A DNA stretch of 64,000 nt, taken from the NCBI GenBank assembly GCA_032622095.1, contig CP136069.1:32021194-32085193 (forward strand). The letters run 5' to 3'. Each line of letters starts with the position of its first letter. Positions within the stretch are counted from its first letter, which is position 1. Positions 24,401 through 33,693 of this stretch are shown here, piece by piece. Under the pieces are notes generated by a model. That model was not told the origin of the DNA, did no database searches, and saw nothing but the letters and a program-made list of their open reading frames with translations. This DNA comes from Siphonodentalium dalli. Lineage: Eukaryota > Mollusca > Scaphopoda > Gadilida > Siphonodentaliidae. A program made the translations under genes and the position numbers.

Positions 24401-24664
24401 TGAGGTCAGGAAGAGGCCGCATACTATGCCTCCCCACGGCTGTGCCTTGGGGTGGTATGGTGTGGGGGTCCTCGTTGGTCTTATCCAGTGACTGGTTTAC
24501 CCTGCCCCTGATAGATTACAGCCAGAACAATATATTTGTATTGAATTGATATATTCCTTATTCGCCCAACACTGCCTCTGATATTATGTATACATATGTA
24601 AACATGTTTCCTTTCAACCATTGATGTATGGTATAAGAAATAAATCTGTCAGCAGTTGAGACCT

Positions 24665-24795
24665 AAGCAGAATGAGGTTCCCAAATGATGAATTTGGTGA
24701 TGCTAGCCTGCTGTGTCTGACAGTGTCAATAAATTCACCCTCTGGGGACATGATTCTGCAAATGTCAGACACACTAAATCCGGGCTTGGTCTGGG
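24665..24795. repeat. Small palindromic repeat, copy 2 (inverted)
   Basis: Inverted relative of 19275-19390. It has CAGAATGAGGTTCCCA, GAATTTGGTGATGC, CACCCTCTGGGGAC and GTCAGACACACTAAATCC. It has diverged from copy 1 mainly in the middle. Confidence 0.7.
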
Positions 24796-24827
24796 TATTT
24801 ATTAAGGTAGGTATGGGGGACCTCAAA

Positions 24828-25035
24828 CAGTACAGTAATGCTCTAAGTAATCGACTTCATAACCACAGCAGAATTATGGGTATAAACTTTTCAGGATTTA
24901 TTTGGAAATATGGCTTGTTGCCATTCATCGGAAAGTTCTCCCCGTGAGCTTTCCGATGAATGGCAACAAGCCATATTTCCGACTAAATCCTGAAAAGTTA
25001 CCCATAATTCTGCTGTGGTTAAGAAGTGGATTACT
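24828..25035. repeat. Palindrome 1 of a tandem pair
   Basis: Near-perfect inverted repeat of about 100-bp arms centred near 24944. From the outside in, the arms read TAATGCTCTAAGTAATC, CCACAGCAGAATTATGGG, AATATGGCTTGTTGCCATTC and ATCGGAAAG. A homologous palindrome follows at 25050-25252. Confidence 0.85.
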
Positions 25036-25049
25036 TAGAGCATTACTGT

Positions 25050-25252
25050 AGTAATTGACTCTTTAGCCACAGCAGAATTATGGGAAATGTTTCAGGATTT
25101 AGTCGGAAATATGGCTTGTTGCTATTCAGTGGAAAGCTCTCACCGAGAGCTATCTGATGAATGGCAGCAAGCCATATCTCCGACTAAATCCTGAAAAATT
25201 ACCCATAATTCTGCTGTGGTTACGGAGTCGATTATTTAGGGCATTACTGTAC
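25050..25252. repeat. Palindrome 2 of a tandem pair
   Basis: Same family as 24828-25035, centred near 25145, with more mismatches between its arms (for example GCTATTCAGTGGAAAG against TATCTGATGAATGGC). The pair looks like two successive insertions or a duplication of one foldback MITE. Confidence 0.85.
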
Positions 25253-25504
25253 ATGTAGGCCTGTACTGTACAAGACATGCTTTTTTCAATATGTCATACA
25301 AACTATTATTAATTTTTAGGTGATGAGCTGAGAAGAGTTATAACCACCTTACCAAGACAGTGGCAAGACTCATACATGTAGATCATAATGTCATGAGGAT
25401 AAAGGTATGATTTCAGAGCTGTTAGCCATTTATTCCAAATATATTATAAAATTGTATTTAAAATAATAACCACTAAAATATGATATGCATTTCAGAAAAC
25501 TTAC

Positions 25505-25635
25505 AGAAAAACTTTGTCTTTTTTTCTCACGGAGTGGTGTTTGTTTGGTCGGGGTGCTGATATCCCGATTTCTTTTTACATTTCTTCTCTTTGTACTGAC
25601 ACTCGTTGATATATAACTTGGTGTACGGTCCATTT
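25505..25635 (-). CDS. Possible internal exon of an unknown gene
   Basis: On the reverse strand a 131-nt open segment is bounded by an acceptor-like AATATTTTGCAG and a donor-like GTAAGTTTT. From the ATG at 25633 it reads as basic and Ser/Thr-rich, with STKRRNVKRNRD and PLREKKRQ, resembling a nuclear localisation segment. It lies between the palindrome pair and the right arm of the foldback, where a gene of the foldback could sit. I recognise no family and see no partner exon on the same strand. It may be a remnant exon of a transposase, a host exon, or chance. Confidence 0.25.
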
Positions 25636-25913
25636 CTGCAAAATATTAAACATATTACGAGTACTTATGCTATAACTATGCTATAATAGCACATGATTTT
25701 TTTTCATCTACTACTATTTTTAATTATTTACATGCAATATAGTACACATTTAGCTGAGACTCAAAATTATTATAAAAAAAATATATACTGGTATTGTCAA
25801 ACATGAATAGCCATACTGACATACAGACAACAACAAATAATATGCACTAGTAATATTAACCCTCAGGCTCCGTTGCTCCCAGACAACTCATATTTTCCCG
25901 TTTGACACAAAAC
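25636..25913. other. Foldback interior, AT-rich
   Basis: AT-rich sequence between the exon-like segment and the right arm, with no recognisable feature. Confidence 0.4.
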
Positions 25914-26726
25914 ACCTCACGCAAACAAAATATATCTGCCTCATATAGATGATTTTGGTACTAAAATGACCACAATAATATAGCCGAAACATCGAAATAA
26001 AAAAATCAGACATGAGGCAGCAAACTTCTTCAATGTTGATGTAACCGTGCACGAGGGGGGGGGGGGGGGGTGATTACTAGTACCTCACGAAACTTATTTG
26101 GAACAAATAAAACTATCGTCATCAACTTATATTGACATATATGTATGAAGGAGATACCTGTTTTATCAGTAATGTAAATAAACCCCTTAAATGTATGTTG
26201 TACAGACTGACCAACTTGTCCGAGCATGGGACGGTATAGCCAAGTTTGGCAATTTATGGTAAAAGGTGCACCCAGGCAAATCACATTGACCCCTTGTGTT
26301 AATTTTGGTATCAACATGAGCGTAAATATATCCCCGATGAATTTAGTTAATAAAATGCGACATGAGGCAGCAAACTTCGACACAAAATTGATGTAACCGG
26401 TTGCCGGGGGTGTTTGTTGACATCAGAGTTTCCAAATATCCAAGCTACAAAAACATGATTTCGCACTATTTAACTTATTGCCGTTGATCGGGGTTAGTCG
26501 ATTCCTGTGAAAAACACTCTATTCAATTTGATTGAGTAGTTGTCAAAGTTATATACTTGCGTCTTGTATTATTAAAGTAAGAAAAACGTACCGATGTTGA
26601 AATGTGCTTTTCTATTTTAAAACAATGTCTCACAAACCGGAAACACAATTCAAAATTCCACTTTCTGTTTAGCCTATCCCTGTCCCTACGGGCGAGTAGC
26701 TGGAGTTGGGACAGGGTACCAGTCTA
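25914..26726 (-). repeat. Right inverted arm of the foldback
   Basis: Reverse complement of 17696-18500, ending in the perfect terminal repeat GGGTACCAGTCTA at 26726. A poly-G tract at about 26057-26070 is longer here than the corresponding poly-C in the left arm (about 18352-18358). Confidence 0.85.
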
Positions 26727-26734
26727 GAAACAAT

Positions 26735-27752
26735 TAGATCCGTGTCAGACGCATCACAGACGAATCTCCGTCCAATTCAGACGAATCTTCGCCGGTGATG
26801 CGTCTAAAATCCGTATTGGTTTCAAACGACGGATTTTTGACGACTCGAATCTAATACATGTGACGAGAAGAGCCGAAAGTTGCCGAAGTAACGAATGCAA
26901 ATGATATGACAATGATACATGTATGATAATGGTATAATAATGAGGGGGTTCCCCTTATCTGCGGAAAACCCCACATGACGTCATTTGTCGCAAGCTCTCT
27001 TTGTTATAAAGAAAGATAATAAGGTGCATTTCCTATCGGAAATACGGGGTATTTATTCATGATCCAGTTTCCACTGGCAATTTGTGGTTTCTAGTTCTGA
27101 ATCTTAGGAGGCTCAATAAGGCGATGTTGTCATCTAAGGATATATACTTCGAGTGCTTGTCTATAAACAAATGATTTTGTAACGTTTTTTATTTTCGTTT
27201 ACATAACAAAGCGTACAAGCGTGACAATAACATGTAATGCAATCTACGCAATATTTATTATTTGCATAAGAACAACATTTGTCTATTATATAATATTCTT
27301 TCTGTTTATGGCAGTTTTAGAAGGTGTGACTATTTTATCAGCTATACCCACGACAAATGCCGCCCGTATCTGTGTGTTATAAAATCAATACAATAAGCAA
27401 CACTACTGGTACCGTACTAACTATATTAAATTTATCTGGCAACTTTTATTATTTTATAGGATTTAATACTATAATACATATATTCGGGCTGCAATCGCGC
27501 ACATATACACATACACATACATAATTTATACTGTATTTTAATATATATGCATAACATACCGGTATATATATATCCCTCTAGCTATGCGTGACCGGGTGCA
27601 CCTTCAAATAAATTGCCGGATGTATTAGATTCGACGCGACGAAGATGCGTCCGTCTGAAACAAAATTGGCCGAAATCGCATCACCCACGGATTTAATACA
27701 ATTAGATTAATGAGATTCAAGTCGACAAAAATCCGTCGTTTGAAACGGGCCT
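26735..27752. repeat. Right-hand part of element R
   Basis: It resumes element R after the foldback (TAGATCCGTGTCAGACGC, as in the uninterrupted copy at 17412). A partial internal copy of the R terminus lies at about 26817-26860. The rest is AT-rich with a TATA/CATA run near 27490-27570. It ends at the inverted terminus at 27752. Confidence 0.6.
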
Positions 27753-27753
27753 T

Positions 27754-28095
27754 ATGGACGATGATGTGCTGTGTATTAATGAAATTTGCGCATTCCATGC
27801 ATGTGTCATACAAATTATGTTGATTGCAATCATTTCAAATTCTCCTTTCCCGGCAAACGGAAATTTGGTTTATGAAATTATTAAAGATGCAGGGTCCGAT
27901 TTGATACCAATATACCGATTTGATTATGATTATTTCCTAAACAATATCCACCTTACCACGCAAAATGAAAAAATACACGTAATCAACACCATTCGTATGG
28001 CACCGCAAAAAGAAACGCAATATTTCAGGGAAAATGGTCATCAAAGATTTAGAACGCTCTTTATTGTCTACTGCCTTTGGACGACGGAAACATAA
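27754..28095 (+). CDS. Unrecognised 113-codon open frame
   Basis: An open frame runs from the right edge of element R to a TAA at 28093. It is rich in Ile, Asn and Tyr, with PFPANGNLVYEIIKDAGSDL in its middle, and has no domain I recognise. The tail overlaps AACGCTCTTTATT (about 28050), a string seen in several repeats of this window, so much of it may be repeat-derived. Coding status is doubtful. Confidence 0.12.
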   Translation: MDDDVLCINEICAFHACVIQIMLIAIISNSPFPANGNLVYEIIKDAGSDLIPIYRFDYDYFLNNIHLTTQNEKIHVINTIRMAPQKETQYFRENGHQRFRTLFIVYCLWTTET

Positions 28096-28371
28096 ATGGT
28101 CTTTATATCATTGTAATTTTTGATGGGCTGACAACAATTCAAAACGTGTCGAAACTTACCCTTTTGAGAGTCGATATCTGGCCATAAAAACATTATAATA
28201 AATGGGACCATGTGTCAGATCTTATTACGTTCTATTATAGAAGACGTACATATTATTATTCTGTTGTGTTAAATCGGACAGAACATCTTTAATTAATTGG
28301 CGTCAAATCTGACTGTGGATCTTTAATGCCAACATTTCAAACTCTGATGAAGGAAACCCGGGGAGGGGACT
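28096..28371. other. Unassigned sequence
   Basis: No recognisable gene or repeat. Confidence 0.4.
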
Positions 28372-28517
28372 AATTAGGTGAGCGGCCAAGAGCCAAAAAG
28401 GGTCACATTTAAGGAGATAAATGGGCCTATGGTACTTAAGGATAAATTTGGTGTCGTTGGAAATCTGAGCATGTATGCTATTCGATGAGGCCTGCTGTGG
28501 AATCTGAAAGTGGTGCG

Positions 28518-28531
28518 GTTGCCATGGAAAC
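28518..28531 (+). promoter_or_regulatory. X-box (RFX-type) palindrome 1
   Basis: GTTGCCATGGAAAC fits the RFX consensus GTHNYYATRRNAAC. It lies in the outermost module of the left arm. Confidence 0.5.
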
Positions 28532-28884
28532 GGTCTCCGAAAAGGGTGTGCAACTTGTATAAAACACCATTTGGATGAATTGGAACTACTCCATTCTGAA
28601 TATTTTTTGAGTCTTGATAATATGGGAAAGTGAAATTCTAAGTATTATCACCGAGTATGGTAATGATAAACACATGACATGGTCACGTGACTTCCTGACC
28701 TAATATACAGGCAGATATTACTGTTTTTGTGTAAAATCATGTGATTTTATGCAAAAATGGGTGATTATTGGAATCACAGTATAACGTGCCATATATATCT
28801 ACCACAGGGGCAAATCATATGTCGATGTAATCGGGAGGATGTGAGCTTTGTGTTCCAATCTGATTTAGAAACAAAAAGTTTGTG

Positions 28885-28898
28885 GTTGCCATGGAAAC
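28885..28898 (+). promoter_or_regulatory. X-box palindrome 2
   Basis: GTTGCCATGGAAAC, identical to the site at 28518, in the second module of the left arm. Confidence 0.5.
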
Positions 28899-29268
28899 GG
28901 CTTTTACGTGAAATATATATAAAATCCTGGGAAAAAACACATCTGAATACATTTGAAACATACCTGTATTGGGTTTTAGGAATTTGAAGTATCTTAGGTA
29001 ACTTTAGTCACAGCAATATCCCATAATTTGTCATGTTAAGAACACGACAAGATCACACACACATAACTATCGAACATAGATACCTTTATTATTAGTTTTC
29101 CACTGGTTTTGGGGCAAATAGAGCGATTTTAGTGAAAAATGGGTGATTTTTGGAATCGGTATATAACATGGCGTATTTTTCAGACACATGGACAACTTAT
29201 ATGTCATTTTAATCGGGATGATTTAGGCTTTTGTGTTTCAACCTATTTTGGAACCCGAACATTGTGTG

Positions 29269-29282
29269 GTTTCCATGGAAAC
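29269..29282 (+). promoter_or_regulatory. X-box palindrome 3
   Basis: GTTTCCATGGAAAC, a perfect palindrome that also fits the RFX consensus, in the third module of the left arm. Confidence 0.45.
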
Positions 29283-29419
29283 GGTTTATACCTTAAATAT
29301 GTTTGATTTCCAGCAAAACGTTGATTTTAGCGAAAAAATGTGTGATTATTTGAAGAAAGGTGTAGGCTATGCGTGGAAACTTGACTGACCCACTCACGAG
29401 CTAGCTCAATGTGATGTTA

Positions 29420-29487
29420 TGACGTCATGGCGTTACGCCATGACATCACATGAACATTCAACTGGTAGTCTCTCAACCGGAAGCAAA
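29420..29487 (+). promoter_or_regulatory. Promoter-like segment with CRE and ETS motifs
   Basis: TGACGTCA (CRE palindrome, 29420-29427) overlaps a 10-bp stem hairpin, GTCATGGCGT...ACGCCATGAC. Then come CCGGAAG (ETS core, 29477-29483) and an AAAATGGC start context resembling YY1-type initiator sites. This cluster just upstream of an exon-like ATG is typical of TATA-less animal promoters. Function is inferred from motif clustering only. Confidence 0.35.
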
Positions 29488-29567
29488 ATGGCCGCCAACG
29501 ATCTGCTTTTTCACGCTGAGTTTTTCTACAGAATGTTGGACCCTCCATTCCATAGGAACACTAGAAG
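29488..29567 (+). CDS. Possible first exon, unknown gene
   Basis: The ATG at 29488 (context CAAAATGGC) opens 26 codons beginning MAANDLLFHAEFFYRML and ending at a donor-like AGAAG|GTAATT. A putative second exon starts at 29982 after TTTCAG, but the simple join is out of phase and meets a stop, so at least one boundary is wrong or the gene is dead. I recognise no family. It lies at the centre of the X-box foldback, so it could be host sequence captured by the element. Confidence 0.3.
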
Positions 29568-29689
29568 GTAATTACCATTATTTATATGACTTATAGTGAA
29601 TATATACACATTAATATGATGCGTCACGGTGTGTCAGTTGAAAAATGAACACTCAGCAAAACATGTATACGACTATATTATTATATTAT

Positions 29690-29960
29690 GTCCATTTTGT
29701 AAGTTTTCCTGTGGGTGGGGCAACCATACTAGCACTGGTCAGTGCACTGGAAGTGCTGTCCAATTTTGTAATTTGTCTGGTGGGTGGGATAACCATATAC
29801 TAGTAAGTACTGGCCAGCGCCTATTAGGGAAGTGCTGTCCATTTTTGTAATTTTCCGGTGGGTGGGCAACCATACTAGTGGTGGCCAGTGCATGTAAGGG
29901 GATTGTCCATTTTTGTAATTTTCTGGTGGGTGGGGAACCATACTGGCAAGCACCTATAAG
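29690..29960. repeat. Degenerate 70-bp tandem repeat, about 4 copies
   Basis: Each copy contains TCCATTTTTGTAATTTTC, GGTGGGTGGG and AACCATACTAG; the AACCATACT starts lie 68-77 bp apart. It fills the putative intron between the two exon-like segments. Confidence 0.75.
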
Positions 29961-29981
29961 TGAATTTTACATTCATTTCAG

Positions 29982-30194
29982 GTAAATTCCAACCGACTAT
30001 AAATATGGATGAGGATGAGCTAGAATGGACCTCAGTCCAGTCGTCCAAAGCTAAACGAAGACGCTTGAATGAAAACGTTGACCACTGCATCATTTGATGA
30101 GAAACTCAGTCTTTTAACTGCCACCGGCCTTGAGTCGTTCAAAAGTGCAGCCCGGTTGCGGAAGTATGGTGTGTTCTATCGCCTTGGTAAACTG
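29982..30194 (+). pseudogene. Possible second exon with a frame break
   Basis: After an acceptor-like CATTCATTTCAG the sequence reads NMDEDELEWTSVQSSKAKRR (acidic, then basic). It reaches a TGA at about 30096. A different frame is then open through SFDEKLSLLTATGLESFKSA and KYGVFYRLGKL to a donor-like CTG|GTTAGT at 30194. The second part has balanced, coding-like composition. A frameshift between the two parts, or an unseen intron, is needed to make one exon. Family unknown. Confidence 0.3.
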
Positions 30195-30429
30195 GTTAGT
30201 ATACGTGTTAGTTAATTAACTGACAACTATATGTTCTATTCTGGTTGTCCCAGTTCCGTATGGGGCATGACAAATTCATTTTAAAGTATGGAATTTTGCC
30301 GAGAACTTGTTTTGTGATTCTGGCCATTTTACTGGAAGGAAGCAGGCAGAACTTTGAGACGGAACCGAGATGAACCATAATCTGTGGCTATTCTGGTCCA
30401 CTATGATAACAAAAAATATCAACTGGATA

Positions 30430-30910
30430 CAGGGTGGATGCCAAGATGGTAGTCAGGGAGTTACTCTATGATCATAGGTGAGGTGAATAGGTATACAGGG
30501 AGTTATTGTATGTCATGAATGATGTGAATAGGTACAAGAAGTGACTATATGGTTATGTGTGGGTTGTCCATGGTAGGATGTATTGGTATACAGGGAGAGG
30601 TCATGGTCATGTGTGAGGTGAATGGAGTGACTGTATGGTGTATGGTTGTGTCTATCCAGTACGGGTACACCCGATGTGCATGTATGGACATTGATGTGGT
30701 GTATGTATATAGCTACATGGTCATATATGTGTTGATTATGTATATATGGAGTGACTGTAAGGTCATGGGTGGGATGTACATGTACAAGTGTTGTCTGTAT
30801 GATCATGGATGGGGTGTGTGGATAAATAGGGAGTTATTTTATGGTTACGGGTAATGTCTATAGGTATACATGGAATGACTGTACGTTCATGATTGTAGTG
30901 TATATGCATA
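30430..30910. repeat. Degenerate G-rich minisatellite
   Basis: Loosely repeated strings of the type GGTATACAGGGAGTTA, TGGTCATGTGTGAGG and GGAGTGACTGTA recur with irregular spacing of roughly 60 bp. The open frames here are chance. Confidence 0.5.
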
Positions 30911-31221
30911 CCTGGACATATAAATTGTCCATGTTTATGGCATATATACCAAGTTATACTGCGATTCCAAAAATCGACCTTTTTTCACTAAAATTGCCAT
31001 ATTTTACCCCAAAATTGGTGGTAAATGGTAGAAGTTATGTATATGTGTTAAATTATTATGTCAGTATGGTCTTCCCACCCCTTGGCATGGCGAATTATCA
31101 GATACTACTTTGACTAATGCCACCAAATATACCTCTTACTCCTAAAACCCAATACAGGTATGTTTCAAATGTATTCAGATGTGTTTTTCATGGGATTTTA
31201 TTTATATTTCACGTGCATGCC

Positions 31222-31235
31222 GTTTCCATGGCAAC
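31222..31235 (-). promoter_or_regulatory. X-box palindrome 4
   Basis: GTTTCCATGGCAAC on the plus strand, the mirror of the left-arm site at 28885, fits the RFX consensus. Confidence 0.5.
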
Positions 31236-31587
31236 CATAAACTTTTGGGTTCTAAATCAGATTGGAACTCAAAGTACACATCCTCCCGATTACAACGACA
31301 TATGCATTGCCCCTGTGGCAGACATATGTGGCCTGATATACTGCGATTCCAAAAATCACCCATTTTTGCATAAAATCACCTGGTTTGACCCACAAATTGT
31401 CAAAACTGTCCGTATATTGGATCCGGAGGTCACATGACCATACCATGTGTTAATCGTTACCATTTTGGTGATAATACCTTGAATTCCGATATTAAAGACT
31501 ACCAAGACTCCAAAAATACTCATTCTGGACCAAATCATATTTATTCATTGGTACCTTCTACGGATTGCACACCTTTTTTCAGAGATT

Positions 31588-31601
31588 GTTTCCATGGCAA
31601 C
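31588..31601 (-). promoter_or_regulatory. X-box palindrome 5
   Basis: GTTTCCATGGCAAC on the plus strand, the mirror of the left-arm site at 28518. Confidence 0.5.
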
Positions 31602-31736
31602 CGCACCACTTTCAGATTCCACAGCAGGCCCCATTGAATAGCATACATTCTCAGGTTTCCAACGACACCAAATTTATCCTTAAGTACCATAGGCCCATTT
31701 ATCCGAAAAAAACTGGGTCTCTGCCGCTCGCCTAAA

Positions 31737-32601
31737 TGTTTTCTATTGTTCAACCATTAACCTGGAACAACGAAAAACTTCTATATGCTGATAAAACCCC
31801 ACCAACAAAAGAAAGACCCATATGCGACTGAAAGTTACTTCTGAAAGTATGATATGATTGGAAAGCGATACACTCCAAACACATTAATCACAACAATCGA
31901 TATGTTTTGTTATCAAGTTCAAAAATACATGAAATTATCGATAAACTGATTTATCACATATTTTAATTTTTTCGCACACTAGTTAGACACACTCGTTGTC
32001 TATATTTAACTAAGTCTGGACATTATGCGCTGTTTAAAAATGAAGAAACACCTGGTCCCGATTTTCTAGCTTAAATTACTTGTGAATATAAAGTCCGCAT
32101 GTAAGCATTTCACATATTTGTCGACATATTTAGATTACCAGAACAGGAAGTATAAGCACGACTAAAGTACAAGTCGGGACTCATACTACCACATGCCTTG
32201 GGTTCGACGCTTGGGGATTTTATCTTACTTTAACTGGTCCAGTGCTGGGAGACCATAATTGGACCCTACGCGTAAGAGTGCTGGAAGCCCAGATCTGGAG
32301 CGGCGTTACTGTATTGTTTGTTTAGTTTAATCATTTAAATCATGTTTGTCAGGTAATATTTATGAAATAGTGTTACATATATAACTAAATTAAATTAAAG
32401 ACATCCAGGCTCATATCCATAACCTAATATGACAATCAGATTACTAACCATAACCTAATCAGACAACCAGACTCATAACCTAATCCAAAATGTACATATG
32501 TGTGGGGCTCAAGTTCGAAAAAAGAGTGCAAATGTAGTAAATTATATACTCCAAGAATAAATTTCAATGATTTTCTGTTTATTGAAATATATATCTATCT
32601 A
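31737..32601. other. Unassigned sequence between foldback and Helitron array
   Basis: AT-rich, with a threefold CATAACCTAAT string at about 32410-32480 and no credible gene. The A at 32601 is the presumed host base at the Helitron 5' junction. Confidence 0.45.
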
Positions 32602-33693
32602 TCTATACTATATATTTTGAGACTTCGTATATATGTGTGTGTGTGTGTGTGTACTTCATAGAATCCAAAACGCGTGTAAAGATTGAGCTCAAACTTTCTA
32701 TGTAAGTGTCAGATCCCACCGACACGACCGTGGTCGCGGTATAGAGAAGCTCAGAGCACCCGTTCTCCAATCTCAAATCACCGCAAAGGCACGGCGTGGG
32801 TTAATCAAGTGATTATTTAATGAGCGTTTGTTTTTTGACGCATCTCTATAAAGAGCGTCTGTTTGCCATTCAACGTTATTTGCATCTGCAGAGAGATATA
32901 CGGAACATACATTAAATTTAAAAAACATTTGTTTCTGACCAACCCTGCGAGCACGGATGGCGCGCTTTGTTTTTACAGTATATAGTTATATACCGAAATC
33001 ATCCCAGATAATCACGAATATAGCATCAGATTTCTCCCCAGATATACCGTTATAAAGCTACTGGAATCTGCCAATCTACGGGAAATTCCAGGGAATGCCG
33101 ATTGAGCTCAAACTTGCTACCCACGGGAAATGTCATATATATGAGTGTGTCCTTTATAGACTCGAACCGATTGAGCTCAAACTTGCTAAATAAGAAAATA
33201 GCCCCCAAGCCGTAAATATCAACAACAACGATATTACTAAATACACGTTTCGGGGAGCCGTGATGCCAACAACAACGACCCGAAGCCCTGAATGCCAACA
33301 ACAGATTCAATGCAATGTTATCTATCATGCAGCGAGATTTCACGACATTACGACGGGTATAATAACGGCAGACTCAAAATATTATGCAGACAGATTTCCC
33401 GACGAGAAGCGTTTGTTTTAAATTCAATGCAATGTTATCGTAGAGAGATTTCACGAAACAAAGAATGCGTTGTCTGTCGTTCCTAGGAAGGGGGGATTTC
33501 TACGGGTAAATTTTTCCGCCAGAAACAAAAAAATTAATAAAAACAATTTACAATTTAATTAAAACAATTTAAAATTAAAAAAAAATTAACAATAAAAAAA
33601 CAATTCAGAAACAAAATATATTAAATTTAAAAAACATTAAATTCATATTCAAAAATAAAAAAACATGCCGCCAGTGGCGGGCTAACCTGCTAG
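32602..33693 (+). mobile_element. Helitron unit 1
   Basis: 1092 bp. The 5' two-thirds match units 7-9 (TGACGCATCTCTATAAAGAG, ATTGAGCTCAAACTTGCTA twice). The 3' third is an A-rich tail ending in hairpin CCGCC-AGT-GGCGG and CTAG. Confidence 0.85.

Larger units (their letters stand above)
19400..24600 (+). mobile_element. Near full-length APE-type LINE (LINE C)
   Basis: This non-LTR retrotransposon has a coiled-coil ORF1 (19991-20856, internally deleted) and an ORF2 with APE endonuclease, reverse transcriptase and a C-terminal Cys/His motif (to 24400). The exact 5' and 3' ends are not resolved: there is no obvious poly-A, and I could not find a target duplication by eye. It is much younger than the CR1-like relics, since ORF2 has only two visible frame breaks. 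It sits inside the 9-kb foldback. It resembles CR1/I-type LINEs in its reverse transcriptase and L1-type LINEs in the ORF1 C-terminal domain. Confidence 0.8.
17696..26726. mobile_element. 9.03-kb foldback element with 8-bp target duplication
   Basis: The perfect inverted termini start TAGACTGGTACCCTGTCCCA on the left and mirror this on the right. Each lies directly beside the 8-bp direct repeat GAAACAAT (17688-17695 and 26727-26734). An uninterrupted version of the target survives at 17404. The inverted arms are about 0.8 kb and differ by only a few bases. An 8-bp duplication is known for hAT, P and a few other superfamilies. I see no transposase, so the class is open. The interior contains MITE-C and a LINE as later insertions. 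Confidence 0.8.
17601..27752. mobile_element. Element R, TA-flanked, split by a 9-kb insertion
   Basis: The left end AGGCCCGTTCCAAACGACGG is preceded by TA at 17599-17600. The right end CCGTCGTTTGAAACGGGCCT is followed by TA at 27753-27754, giving inverted termini with a possible TA target duplication. Its own sequence is 17601-17695 plus 26735-27752; the rest is the nested foldback. No transposase is visible in its own portion. The TA target suggests a Tc1/mariner-like mechanism, but that is only inference. Confidence 0.65.
28372..31736. mobile_element. X-box foldback element, 3.4 kb
   Basis: The outer ends TTAGGTGAGCGGC (28374) and GCCGCTCGCCTAA (about 31734) are inverted. Diverged inverted arms cover roughly 28372-29350 and 30950-31736. 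Each arm is built of repeated modules: an AAAATGGGTGATT stretch, then TAATCGGGAGGATG, then an RFX-type X-box. The centre (29350-30950) holds promoter-like and exon-like sequence and two minisatellites. No transposase is seen. The arms have many differences, so the inversion is old. Confidence 0.65.
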
